DNA of 64,000 nucleotides from Anderseniella sp963759095 (GTDB taxonomy: Bacteria; Pseudomonadota; Alphaproteobacteria; Rhizobiales; Aestuariivirgaceae): the NCBI GenBank assembly GCA_963759095.1, contig CAVWYF010000027.1, positions 1 to 64,000 of the forward strand, read 5' to 3'. Every line of letters starts with the position of its first letter. Within the stretch, counting starts at the first letter, position 1. Positions 6,936 to 18,575 of the stretch are shown here, piece after piece. A program made the position numbers and the translations under genes. Below the pieces are notes generated by a model. It was not told the origin of the DNA and searched no databases. It saw only the letters and a list, made by a program, of their open reading frames with translations.

Positions 6936-8225
6936 TTAGTCGGAGATGCGCGAGATATCGGCACCACATGCACTGAGCTTGTCTTCCAGTGTTTCGAAAC
7001 CGCGATCAAGATGATAGACCCGGTGCAGCATGCTTTCGCCTTCTGCCGCAAGGGCCGCAATCACCAGTGACACCGACGCGCGAAGATCGGTGGCCATCAC
7101 CTCGGCCCCATGCAACTGATCCACGCCCGTTACGGTTGCGGTATCGCCACTGAGCGAAATGTCGGCGCCCAGGCGGGCCAGTTCCTGCACGTGCATGAAC
7201 CGGTTTTCGAAAATTGTCTCGCGAATGACGGAAGTCCCGCCGGCTCGCGTCATCAGTGCCATGAACTGCGCCTGCAGATCAGTCGGAAAGCCGGGATAAG
7301 GCTGGGTTTCCACATCGACCGGTTTCAGGCCATTGCCGTTGCGCCTGATCCTCATGCCGTCGTTTTCAACATCGATGGTGGCGCCTGCCTGTTCCAGCAC
7401 TGAAATCACGCTGGCCAGGTTGTCAGCCCGCCCGCCGCGCAGTTTGACATCGCCCCCGGTCATGGCCACAGCCATGGCATAGGTGCCGGTTTCGATCCGG
7501 TCTGCCAGAACCTCATGGCTTGCGCCATGCAGTTCATCGACGCCCTGTATGGTCAGTGTCGAGGTGCCGATACCGTCGATTTTGGCACCCATATTGACCA
7601 GGCATTCGGCAACATCGATGACTTCCGGCTCGCGCGCGGCATTCTCGATCACTGTTTCGCCCTTGGCCAGTGTCGCAGCCATCATGGTGGTGTGGGTTGC
7701 CCCGACAGACACCATCGGGAAGGTGATCCTGTTGCCTGTCAGGCCACCGGGCGCCCTGGCCACCACATAACCGTTTTCAATTTCAAGTTCTGCACCCAGT
7801 TCGCGCAGCGCCATGAGATAAAAATCCACCGGCCTTGTGCCGATTGCACAGCCGCCCGGCAGGGAAACGCGGGTATCATGAAAGCGGGTCAGCAACGGCC
7901 CGAGAACCCAGAAACTGGCTCGCATTTTTGACACGAGATTGTAGGGCGCCGTGGTGTCGACAATGTCAGCAGCGGTAAAATGCACCGTTTCACCGGCCTG
8001 GTTGCACTGGCCGGCGCGTTTGCCGTCGGTGCGCTGGTCAACGCCGTGATTGTGCAGAATGCGCTTCAGCAATTGCACATCAGCCAGCCGGGGCAGGTTT
8101 TTGAGCGTGAGTGTTTCAGCAGTCAAGAGACTGGCAATCATCAGGGGCAAAGCGGCATTTTTCGCGCCTGAAATCGGGATTTCGCCATTCAATTCGTTGC
8201 CGCCGCCGATTCTGATCCGGTCCAT
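6936..8225 (-). CDS. murA: UDP-N-acetylglucosamine 1-carboxyvinyltransferase
   Basis: MurA (429 aa) performs the first committed step of peptidoglycan synthesis, adding enolpyruvate from PEP to UDP-GlcNAc. The N-terminus shows the GAKNAALPL motif with the substrate-binding Lys at residue 22. The catalytic Cys is present at residue 126 in LPGGCAIGTRPVD, so the enzyme should be sensitive to fosfomycin. The C-terminal half has the PYPGFPTDLQAQ segment and the final conserved Arg region. Length is normal. About 115 bp separate it from DUF2948 downstream; a 47-codon gene lies upstream on the same strand. Confidence 0.97.
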   Translation of the reverse strand: MDRIRIGGGNELNGEIPISGAKNAALPLMIASLLTAETLTLKNLPRLADVQLLKRILHNHGVDQRTDGKRAGQCNQAGETVHFTAADIVDTTAPYNLVSKMRASFWVLGPLLTRFHDTRVSLPGGCAIGTRPVDFYLMALRELGAELEIENGYVVARAPGGLTGNRITFPMVSVGATHTTMMAATLAKGETVIENAAREPEVIDVAECLVNMGAKIDGIGTSTLTIQGVDELHGASHEVLADRIETGTYAMAVAMTGGDVKLRGGRADNLASVISVLEQAGATIDVENDGMRIRRNGNGLKPVDVETQPYPGFPTDLQAQFMALMTRAGGTSVIRETIFENRFMHVQELARLGADISLSGDTATVTGVDQLHGAEVMATDLRASVSLVIAALAAEGESMLHRVYHLDRGFETLEDKLSACGADISRISD

Positions 8226-8353
8226 GCTGTTTTCGTGCCCTTTTGATACAATCTGGAAAGTATGCTGCGATAGTGCCGCTTTGTGGCGCTTTCATGCACC
8301 TAAAGTGCCAGTTCCGGCAAGGGGCATGTAACGCAACGAAATATGGTTGATTT

Positions 8354-8497
8354 TCAGTCCTTTGCCTTATCGGAAATGTTTTTCTGATCGCCTGTTGCCG
8401 ACGATTTGCTGCGGGCCTGCTGCTTGCGCCGGGCAAGATTGCGCCTGAGCGCTTCTGCCAGGCGTTTTTCCCTTTCTGAAGCCGTTTCGCTGGCCAT
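8354..8497 (-). CDS. Small basic protein upstream of murA
   Basis: A 47-residue gene starting MASETASEREKRLAEALRRN, very rich in Arg, Lys, Gln and Ala, and predicted to be one long helix in its first 30 residues. Short proteins with the pattern EKRLAEALRxNLxRRK are frequently annotated next to murA in alphaproteobacteria, which is my main reason to call it real. Its function is unknown. Stop at 8354, about 130 bp before the murA start. Confidence 0.65.
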   Translation of the reverse strand: MASETASEREKRLAEALRRNLARRKQQARSKSSATGDQKNISDKAKD

Positions 8498-8643
8498 GCC
8501 TGCACCACCTTCGAATTAGCGATTATTGAACCTTCATAATGTAGGCATGAGACATGTTATTGTCATGCAGGTTCAATCATGCTTGCACAGTTTCAGTTGC
8601 TGTGGCATTACGCCTGCCATATTGCCGGGCCAGCCCGGGTCAT

Positions 8644-8718
<75 letters not shown>

Positions 8719-8925
8719 TATTTTTCCCGGAAAACAGACTTTTTGTGTGGCCATGTGTAACGGGATGTGTCGGTTCGGGGGTATTCTCGTTCCTGTCTGG
8801 TTTTGCATCAGTGCTTGAAGGACAGTTGTGACTGAACGGTTGATGGAGAGTTTCTGGTTCAACCTCGCCGATCTGGCACGTAGACAGCAAGACATCCTGA
8901 AACGCTCTGAACGAAGCTGCTTCAA

Positions 8926-9435
8926 ATGACTGAGAACAAGCCGACTTTACATTTGCTCGTTGGAAAAATTGCCGCCGGAAAGTCGACCAGGGCGGCTGAA
9001 CTGGGCCGGGCGCCGGGCACAGTGGTTGTAAGCGAAGACCAGTGGCTGGCGGCACTGTTTGGAGATGAGCAGAACTCCATCGGTGATTACGTCCGCTGTT
9101 CTGCCCGGCTTCGAACCGCCATGGAGCCTCATCTGATTGCGCTTTTGCAGTCCGGTCTCTGCGTGGTTCTCGATTTTCCTGCCAACACAATTGCAATGCG
9201 TACATGGGTTCGAAGGTTGCTGGACAAAGCCGGTTGTGCGCACAAACTGCATTTTCTGGATATTGCAGACGACGTTTGCAGGGAACGGTTGCACGAGCGC
9301 AATGCCGCAGGGAACCATGCCTTCTCAGCCACTGATGAACAGTTTGATCTCATCACCAGGCATTTCGTAGCACCATCCGCCGAAGAGGGGTTCCAGGTTG
9401 TTGTGTATCACCGCGATGAAACCGGCGAGAAATGA
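8926..9435 (+). CDS. AAA-type predicted kinase (COG0645-like)
   Basis: The 169-residue protein opens with a Walker A loop, LVGKIAAGKST (residues about 10-20), then SEDQWL and a LVVLDFP-like Walker B segment (VVLDFPANT), followed by RERLHERN, which resembles a lid region. This is the layout of small P-loop kinases related to zeta toxin and predicted ATP-dependent sugar or nucleotide kinases. Related proteins are often annotated simply as AAA family ATPase. No antitoxin-sized gene precedes it, so a toxin role is not supported. The substrate is unknown. It follows tRNA-Thr by about 200 bp and appears to be a single-gene unit. Confidence 0.7.
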   Translation: MTENKPTLHLLVGKIAAGKSTRAAELGRAPGTVVVSEDQWLAALFGDEQNSIGDYVRCSARLRTAMEPHLIALLQSGLCVVLDFPANTIAMRTWVRRLLDKAGCAHKLHFLDIADDVCRERLHERNAAGNHAFSATDEQFDLITRHFVAPSAEEGFQVVVYHRDETGEK

Positions 9436-9685
9436 TCGGACCTACACCGTGTGTTCTTGATGTGGTTTTTGGGAAACGCTGAAAACGCCGTTTTTCAGTT
9501 GTTGAATTCCCCGCGCAACTGTAACGTGCGACAGGTGCACCGGAACCGGTCAGCACAAGTCGGCGGTTAATGGCAATATTACTGGATTGATACATCGTTT
9601 ACCTCTCATTGTTGGGTAAATCTGTGTGTGTTGCGTAAGCTTTTAGTCACGTAAAACCACGTTTACGGCAGTGTTTGAGGGGGTA

Positions 9686-10411
9686 ATGCAGGAACTGGAC
9701 CCGCTTAGGATCAACCAGATTGTGACGCGGCTGCACATGCAGGTTGTTGCGGTACATGGAATCGAGATCGCTACCAGTGTCGACTTTGACCGTTTTGCAA
9801 CGGTCAGGGCGCAATTGCGCGATGACGCCATTTCGCCCTACTTCGATCCGCAGCATAATGGCCCTGAACTTTCGCAATCGGCCTTCTGGATTGAAGGGCG
9901 CAAGGATGGCGAACCGGTCTATGTAGAAGCCTATCGTCTCTATGAACCAAGCGGGCCGTTCAACCACTGGTGTCGTGCATGGCTGATGGACGCGCACACC
10001 AGGGCAGGCGAGGATGTGCACATTGGTTCGGTTTCCGAACCTATGTCTGATCCGGTCTCACGGTTGGGCGGCCGTATGGCCTACCGAGGTGAACTGTTCA
10101 TGTCGCCGGCCCTGCGCGGAGGCCCCAAGAGCCGGTTGATCAACGACATTTCGCTGCTTCATCACGCTCTGGTCTGGGGGTACTGGAAACCGGACTACAT
10201 CTGGGGTTTGACGACCGAGAGCAGAGCACAGCGCGGCATGCTTCGCCGCATCTATTACAACCACCTGGAAGAGGGATTTATTGTCTGGAAACGCCGGCCT
10301 GCGTGTGTGGAACAGGAGCGCGAAACCCTGTGCTACCAACCGCGCCATCAGATCATCAGGGACCTTGCTGCAGTCAGTCTAGGCTATCAAACGTCTACCG
10401 GCACTTCGTAA
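9686..10411 (+). CDS. Uncharacterised protein, possible GNAT-fold acyltransferase
   Basis: The start at 9686 (MQELDPL) is preferred over an earlier in-frame start at 9671; a GAGGGGG purine run ends a few bases upstream. The 241-residue protein is soluble. Residues about 125-165 contain GELFMSPALRGG followed by a long helix, which resembles the acetyl-CoA-binding motif A of GNAT acyltransferases, and the segment ending GFIVWKRRP could be the last strands of that fold. This is a weak fold-level guess. Its 3' end overlaps the convergent gene at 10387-11226 by 25 bp, so their transcripts are complementary there. About 250 bp upstream is non-coding. Confidence 0.55.
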   Translation: MQELDPLRINQIVTRLHMQVVAVHGIEIATSVDFDRFATVRAQLRDDAISPYFDPQHNGPELSQSAFWIEGRKDGEPVYVEAYRLYEPSGPFNHWCRAWLMDAHTRAGEDVHIGSVSEPMSDPVSRLGGRMAYRGELFMSPALRGGPKSRLINDISLLHHALVWGYWKPDYIWGLTTESRAQRGMLRRIYYNHLEEGFIVWKRRPACVEQERETLCYQPRHQIIRDLAAVSLGYQTSTGTS

Positions 10412-11226
10412 CCGGACCGCCCAAACGGTTCCAGACGATCAGGACGTGTCTCACCTTGCATGAGCAATGATCCAATGGTGATTTTCTGTCCGCTCTGCAC
10501 TGGAAACAGAACACGGTGATAGCGCAGCCAGTAGGCTTCAGCTTGTCCCTGCGCCGGTATCAGCGCCATGCATTCATCAAACAGAACCTGGCGATGTTCC
10601 GACACTTCAAGATACCTGTCGTAGACATGGATCTCCGTCTGTGTGAAACGTTCATCCAGCCGGAACTGCTTCCCCTGACACCAGTCCACCCCCATGATTT
10701 TCCCGAGCGGTGTGCGCGCTCCGACCTCACGGATCGGAAAACCGCCGTCCGGGTCGTCATCTGAGAACACCAGCCGGGACGCGATCAGCCGCGGTGACCT
10801 GATTGCCCGTCTGACATTGCCGGGGATTGAACCGGGGTCTCTTGGTGCCTGTAACGCAGATTGGAGCATTGAAACTTTCAGGCCCTGCAAAAACGCCATC
10901 CGGTCTGAGGCTTCCTCGGGGGTGTCGAAGCGCTCCGCAAACCATCCTTGATTGTAGAAGTTCAGGAAATACGGCGCCGGCATAGCGCCAAGGTTGGCTG
11001 CTGCAAACTGCAGGCTGTCGGGTGTGGCGTAAGCGGTATCCCACTGCACCTCGGTTGCGTATGCGTCATTGGCCGATATGAACGGTCTCATGCATACCAG
11101 GCCAAATCCTCGAAACGGCAAATCATTGTCGGTGAACGGATATCCCGTCAGGTCCCCAACAACCTGACCGCGGTCAATCCAGTTGTATTGGTCGCCATGT
11201 ACCTGTGTGGTTGTCACATTTTTCAT
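10387..11226 (-). CDS. Uncharacterised protein coupled to an XRE regulator
   Basis: A 279-residue soluble protein that I do not recognise. It is rich in aromatic residues (for example RGFGLVCMRPF and FLNFYNQGWFAERF) and has no transmembrane or signal segment. The start codon overlaps the stop of the upstream XRE-family gene by four bases (11223-11226), so the two are almost certainly co-translated, and the regulator is likely to work with or control this protein. The 3' end overlaps the convergent GNAT-like gene by 25 bp. A sensory or enzymatic role cannot be chosen from sequence. Confidence 0.6.
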   Translation of the reverse strand: MKNVTTTQVHGDQYNWIDRGQVVGDLTGYPFTDNDLPFRGFGLVCMRPFISANDAYATEVQWDTAYATPDSLQFAAANLGAMPAPYFLNFYNQGWFAERFDTPEEASDRMAFLQGLKVSMLQSALQAPRDPGSIPGNVRRAIRSPRLIASRLVFSDDDPDGGFPIREVGARTPLGKIMGVDWCQGKQFRLDERFTQTEIHVYDRYLEVSEHRQVLFDECMALIPAQGQAEAYWLRYHRVLFPVQSGQKITIGSLLMQGETRPDRLEPFGRSGYEVPVDV

Positions 11227-11474
11227 TTGTCGCGTTCGACTTTGGGAAACGGGATTATATTGGACTGTTCGTTCGGTCCGAACAAATCTGTCAGGGAAAG
11301 GCCCAATACTGCGCCCATTTCAATAATTGTTGACGAATGGCCGAGTGTGGCTCCGGCTTCAATGTCCAGAACCGTTCCAATCGCAATGTCCATGTCGCTG
11401 GCCAGTTGCTGAACTGAAATCTTCTTTGAAACCCGCGCGTAGTGCAATCGCGTACCAATATAGCCATGTTTCAT
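11223..11474 (-). CDS. XRE-family helix-turn-helix regulator
   Basis: The 83-residue protein starts MKHGYIGTRLHYARV and contains the XRE helix-turn-helix: LHYARVSKKISVQQLASDM, then IGTVLDIEAG and the supporting helix to LTDLFG. I chose 11474 because an AGGGGGG ribosome-binding site lies seven bases upstream; an in-frame start at 11666 would add 64 residues without a recognised domain. It is small enough to be little more than the DNA-binding domain plus a short tail, and likely represses or activates its own two-gene operon. Confidence 0.7.
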   Translation of the reverse strand: MKHGYIGTRLHYARVSKKISVQQLASDMDIAIGTVLDIEAGATLGHSSTIIEMGAVLGLSLTDLFGPNEQSNIIPFPKVERDK

Positions 11475-11764
11475 CTTAGACCCCCCTGATGTTGATTCCG
11501 GCGAATCGGTCGATAATTGTACAACGGGCGGTCGCAAGTCATCACGGAATAAATTGTCGCCATTCAGTTTTGAAACCCGGTGTACCGCAGTGATCACGAA
11601 ATCTCTCGTCCGAGGATTTTCTACTCCTGCCCGGTTCCTTGCGGCGCCGTCTGACTCCATTGCCATCAACTCTCATTAAATAACGCTACGTTAATCTGCG
11701 CGGAAGTGTCAATCAGTGCTCTTGTTCGCTGGATATCCCTGCATGCTCGGGTTAAAAGGCTTTC

Positions 11765-13289
11765 ATGGCAGACACTCTCAAGCAGACGCAATCTTCCGAA
11801 CGCCTTTACGCAGATCAGGGAATTCAGCTTTCCCGCGTCTTTTTTGTCATCGGCATGATGATGCTGGTGCTGACGCTGTTCATGTTTCCGCCCCTGGTGT
11901 CGGATCTTGTCGCCCGGAATGATGACTGGAGCGTGTTTGCGGCTTCCGCCTTCGTGACCGGCTTCCTCGGCCTCATGCTGGTGCTGGTCAGCCGCGGCGG
12001 CTGGTCGGACCATGTCTCCTTGAAGGAAGGTTTCGTGCTGACGGTGCTCAGCTGGATAGCGCTGTGCCTGATGGCGTCGATTCCGTTCATGTTCCTGGGC
12101 CGTGATGCCAGTGTTGCCAATGCACTGTTTGAAGCGGTTTCCGGCCTGACCGCAACCGGTGCAACGGTGCTGACCGGTCTCGATCACCTGCCGCCCGGCA
12201 TGTTGTTATGGCGTTCGATCCTGCAGTGGATCGGCGGCGTCGGCATCGTCGTCATGGCGCTGGTCATGCTGCCGTTCCTGCGCGTCGGCGGCATGCAGCT
12301 GTTCCGTGCTGAAAGTTCCGACCGCTCCGACAAGTTCATGCCGCGCGTCGGCGAGGTCATCAGCCTTATCGCGGTCACCTATCTGTCCCTGACATTCGCC
12401 TGCGGATATTGCCTATTACTGGGCCGGCATGAACGCGTTCGATGCGCTCAATCACGCCATGACGACCGTCTCGACGGCAGGTTTTTCGACCCATGACCGG
12501 TCGTTCGCGCATTTTGAGGACAACAAGGCCATCCACTGGATTGCCATTGTCTTCATGCTGGGCTCATGCATGCCGCTGGTTCTGTACGTCAAGATGGTGC
12601 GGTCAAGATCGCTGGCAGTGTGGAATGACGCCCAGGTGCGCGGCTTCGTCCAGATTTCCGGTCTTGCGGTCTTCACCGTGACCTTGTGGTATTATGTGCG
12701 TCACGACGAACCGTTCCTGGACGCGCTCAGGGTGGTCAGTTTCAATGTTGTTTCCATCATTTCGACGACCGGATATGCCTTGGGCGATTATACCAACTGG
12801 GGCAGCGGCATCATGGGGCTGTTTTTTGCCCTGATGTTCCTGGGCGGATGCACGGGGTCGACAACCGGTGGCCTGAAGACCTTCCGTCTTCAGGTCATGA
12901 TGATGACGGCCTCGGGCTATATTCGCCAACTGATGAGCCCGAACCGCATCGTGGTCCTGAACTTCAATAATACCAGGATCACCAACGAAATCGCCACATC
13001 GGTGCTGGCCTATGTCACCGTCATGTTCATATCGGTCATGGTGTTCACCATTGCCTTGTCATTTTTTAATCTTGATCTGATTACCGCGCTGTCCAGTGCC
13101 ACTGCCACGATCACCAATGTAGGCCCGGGTCTGGGAGACATTGTCGGGCCGGCCGGCAGCTATGCCAACCTGGATCCGGGCGCGAAACTGCTGTTGACCG
13201 TGTCCATGTTGCTGGGGCGGCTGGAATTCTTCACCGTGCTCGTGGTGCTGTCACGCTCGTTCTGGCGTAAAAACTCATCAAGATTCTAG
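11765..13289 (+). pseudogene. trkH: Trk potassium uptake membrane subunit TrkH, frameshifted
   Basis: Two frames (11765 to about 12405, and about 12408 to 13289) join into a TrkH protein of about 507 residues. TrkH is the K+-translocating membrane subunit with four pore repeats; filter-loop segments such as GLTATGATVL, TTVSTAGFST, ISTTGYALGD and SATATITNVGPGLG are visible. The total span is one base over a multiple of three, and the break lies in TGCGGATATTGCC: removing one A restores CGIAYYW. No trkA gene is nearby. Either the gene is inactive or the extra base is a sequencing error; everything else looks intact. Confidence 0.85.
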
Positions 13290-13837
13290 TCCGGTTCGAC
13301 CACGCCGCCTGCACTGTCGGACCGGTTGAGCCTGCGCCAGTTTTCCGGTTCATCAAACTCACCTTGCCATAGACCCTTGCGGGCATTTTTCGCACTGCGT
13401 TCGGAACCAACATACGCCGGCAGTCTGTAAGCCACCGCCCACCCGTCGGCCACCATCTGCCGGTTCAGTTCGGTCTCACCGGCATGGCAAACCGAAACCG
13501 ACCGCTGGTACCGGTCAACATCCATGGTACGGCATCTGACATCGCGGCCCGCAACAATGGCCTTGAGATGGGCTCTGGCCTTGCGTCCACAGTTATAATC
13601 ACGCCCCGCCTTGTCGCGGCAGCGCTGGCCAAGCTCGGGCGCATCGATGCCCTGCAGGCGAATGTCATGGGGCTCGTCGCTCGGGCGCAGGCTGTCGCCA
13701 TCGATTACCCGCATGTTGCCGGCAACGTTGTTTCCAGGCAGAAATTCGATCACGCCCAGTGCCAGCATGGTCAGGGCAATCACCACCAGCACATCGAGGC
13801 CTGTGCGCCATAGCGGGCGCCCCCGCCGGCGGCTCAT
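13286..13837 (-). CDS. Thermonuclease (SNase-like) family protein
   Basis: A membrane-anchored protein of 183 residues: an N-terminal hydrophobic helix (about residues 12-32) is followed by a staphylococcal-nuclease-like domain. The motif VIDGDSL (metal Asp), RLQGIDAPELGQ (catalytic Arg and Glu) and RYQRSVSVC (second Arg) are all present, so activity is plausible. The family cuts nucleic acids to 3'-phosphates and the anchor would place it in the periplasm. The 3' end overlaps trkH by four bases convergently, and the start overlaps moaE's stop by four bases, so it is probably co-transcribed with moaE. Confidence 0.85.
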   Translation of the reverse strand: MSRRRGRPLWRTGLDVLVVIALTMLALGVIEFLPGNNVAGNMRVIDGDSLRPSDEPHDIRLQGIDAPELGQRCRDKAGRDYNCGRKARAHLKAIVAGRDVRCRTMDVDRYQRSVSVCHAGETELNRQMVADGWAVAYRLPAYVGSERSAKNARKGLWQGEFDEPENWRRLNRSDSAGGVVEPD

Positions 13838-14298
13838 TTTTCCGCCTTGGTCCAGCGGTTGACAGCCTTGCTGTCGCTTTCACGTGCATCAACCCAATTG
13901 GCTCCTCGAGCGTCGTCGCCCTCTTCAAGCTTCCAGAACGGTGCCTTGGTCTTCAGCCAGTCCATCAGAAACTGGCAGGCCTCAAAGGCTGCTTCACGGT
14001 GTGACGAACAGGTAATTACCAGCACGATGTCTTCACCCGGATGCATGCGGCCATAGCGATGTACAATCAGGCTTGCATCCAGCGGCCAGCGCTCATTGGC
14101 CTCCGCCTCGATCTCGGCCAATGCCTTTTCGGTCATGCCGGGATAATGCTCCAGTGTCATGGCAGACACCTGCTCGCCCAGATTGAGGTCGCGTACGGAT
14201 CCGGCAAACAGGGCCGTACCGCCGATCTTGTGGTTGTCGCCCCGCACCGCGCGCAGTTCCGCGGCTATGTCAAACGGCTCTTCCTGTACCCGTATCAT
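13834..14298 (-). CDS. moaE: Molybdopterin synthase catalytic subunit
   Basis: MoaE (154 aa) transfers sulfur from MoaD thiocarboxylate to cyclic pyranopterin monophosphate to make molybdopterin. Motifs: LFAGSVRDLN near residue 32, LEHYPGM, the RYGRMHPGEDIVLV strand with SSHREAAFEACQF, and the active-site lysines in WLKTKAPFWKLE. Length is normal. In many relatives moaD lies directly upstream; here the upstream gene is an AsmA-family gene, so moaD must be elsewhere. Confidence 0.93.
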   Translation of the reverse strand: MIRVQEEPFDIAAELRAVRGDNHKIGGTALFAGSVRDLNLGEQVSAMTLEHYPGMTEKALAEIEAEANERWPLDASLIVHRYGRMHPGEDIVLVITCSSHREAAFEACQFLMDWLKTKAPFWKLEEGDDARGANWVDARESDSKAVNRWTKAEK

Positions 14299-14311
14299 GA
14301 GCAGACAGTCC

Positions 14312-16347
14312 CTATTCCTGGGGCTTGTTCAGCAGGTTCTTGAACAGTTGACCGCCGAGTTTTTCGGCTTTGCCGGCACCTTGTTCACCCAGCGCCTTGG
14401 CGGCCTCATCGCCGACCACGCTACGCGCGCGGTCCTCGATCGTTTTCGACACCTTGCCTTTGGCCTGTTCTTTCAGTTCGTTGCCGGCAGCGTCGACATT
14501 GATGTTGCCGGTTGAAACACCAAGCTTGTTCAGCGCATCGAGCGCGGCTTGCGGGTTTTCCAGAATGCCTTGTACATCAGGGTAGATTTTCGGGTTTGCC
14601 CACGGACCTTTGACGATAACAGGTACAACGAGACCGGTGAATTCACCGCCCGGGCCTGACGCAGCACTTGGTGCCACCTTGTAGTTCAGCCGTTTGCGCA
14701 GCAGGTCGACAGTGCCTTTCCCCGTCACCCGCACCAGCGGACCCACAAGGTTCAGGTCGTCATTGTTTCCAATGCCGTCGGTAAACCGGAAACCGGCAGA
14801 AAGGGTGGAAAATTCGGTGCTGGCATTGTCGGTCTTTTCCCATCCGCCGAGCACGGCACTTTGCACGCCGGTGACCATGTTCGCCATGTCGATGCCGCGT
14901 ATCACACCGTCTGTCAGCCGGAATTGGGCCGTACCTGACAGCGTTGACACCAGCTCTCGTTGTGATGGCCATTGGCCGCCAGATTGAGCGTGCTGGCAAG
15001 CTTGCCTTCGAACCGTGACGTGCCGGCAAAGTCCTTGAGTAACGCCAGCCGTCCAGACCGTAGTCTGAAATTGCCCGGTCAGTCTGGGTATACGGGTCGA
15101 CCCATCAAGGGTGAGCTTGCCGGTGGCAGTGCTGCCATACAGCGTTATCTTCTTCAGATCGGCATTCAGCTTGCCCGACCCATGTCGATATCAAGCAGGG
15201 TTTCACCGAACTTCACGTCACCGTACACAATGCCTCCGGTGCGCAATCTCAGTTTCGCGTCGAGCGAGTTCAGACTGCTGAAGTCGATCGCGGCATCGTT
15301 CCAGTCGGCTCTCGGTTCGCCGCTATCTGACGACGATTTCTTGCCGGTGTAGATATTGGTGTTCAGCTGGTCCAGCCCGAGGCTGGCGGTTATGCGCGGA
15401 TGATCTCCGACAAGCGTGAGCACCACATTGCCCTGTGCATTCATGCCATCCATCGCAATGGTGGCCTTGTTCAGCTTGACGGTTTGCCCGCTGAGATCGA
15501 CGCCGGCCCTGGCTGAAAACTGTTTCAACCCGGCTTGCCCGCCGATCTCGGCACCCGCCCATTTGGCGAGCTTCCGCAAATCCGGCGATGACACATCAAG
15601 ATTGCCGGCCAGGTTCAGACCGTTCCCAAAACGGGCAAGGCCTGACAGTGCCGCGGTGAGGTTTGCTGACTGGATTGACAGGTCAACGGGGGACCCTTTC
15701 GTGGCAAGGCGCGTCGGCAATTTGGCAAATACCTGCAGGTCAATGCGCTGCCCGTTCCAGATCAATGATCCCTTGACGTCCATCGGGGCTTGCGCGTTGG
15801 CAATGCTGACAACGATATTGACCCCGGTTGCCCGGAACTCGGATCCGGAGCGCTCGTCTGCATAGACTATCTCGCCGTCCTCAATCTTTATCGGTGCAAT
15901 CCGCACGCTTTCAATGGTTGAAGAGCCAGTGCCGGCGGACGGTTCGGCAACGCCGCCATCCCGGTTGAAGTCCCAGTTGGCCTTGCCCTGCTTGTCCACA
16001 ACCAGGTTGAGGCGGGGGCGGATCAGGGTCAGTTCCTGAAAATTGATCTGCCGCGACAGCAATTCCGACCATGACAGCTGCAACTTCAGGGCCTGCGCGG
16101 AAATGGTAGTTCCGTCAAACATGGCGGGCGGGTTGGACAGGGTCGCGCCTTCAACTTCCAGTCTTAAACTCGGCCACAATTTCACTTCGGGCGGTTTCAG
16201 CAAGGTCAGCTTGCGGCCGGTTGCCTGTTCGACCGCACTGCTGAGCTGGGCCGTTGCAAATTCACCGCGCACGAACAACGGAATGCTCACGATGGCGATG
16301 GCCGCAATCAGCACGATGACCAGGATGGGAATGATGATTCGTTTCAT
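14312..16347 (-). pseudogene. AsmA family protein, disrupted by three frameshifts
   Basis: An AsmA-type protein of about 678 residues: an N-terminal anchor helix (MKRIIIPILVIVLIAA from 16347), a long beta-rich body with ANWDFNRDGG, and the conserved C-terminal segment (LSGTAQFRLTDGVIRGIDMA). AsmA-like proteins sit in the inner membrane and influence outer-membrane lipid transport. Reading is interrupted near 15178 (one base missing), near 15059 (one base extra) and near 14963 (one base missing); the span is one base short of a multiple of three, which agrees. All three lie within about 220 bp, and the protein sequence between them is clearly AsmA-like, so either decay is very recent or that patch is poorly sequenced. 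Confidence 0.8.
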
Positions 16348-16524
16348 GGTGCGGATTCTAGCAGATCGAACCGGGTTATGAGAGCGCCACATTTGGACAT
16401 GGCATTCAATGAACTCTCCAAAAGTGACAGAAAATGGTTTTGGATTGCTTTCCAGGTGTCTATTGTGGCCGTCATCCAGGGTCCTGACCCTAACTCAATC
16501 CCACACTGATTTTGCGAGTTTTTC

Positions 16525-18483
<1,959 letters not shown>

Positions 18484-18575
18484 GATCAGGACCCATTAAG
18501 TCGAGCTGAGTTTCAAGGTCGGCTTGGTGGACTTTGCGATCGTTCATTAACGGTTAGTCATCGGCGAAACCAGTT

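Noticed and set aside
8926..9435. Zeta-type toxin
   Set aside because: It has the P-loop but no antitoxin gene upstream and no zeta-specific substrate motifs that I can see.
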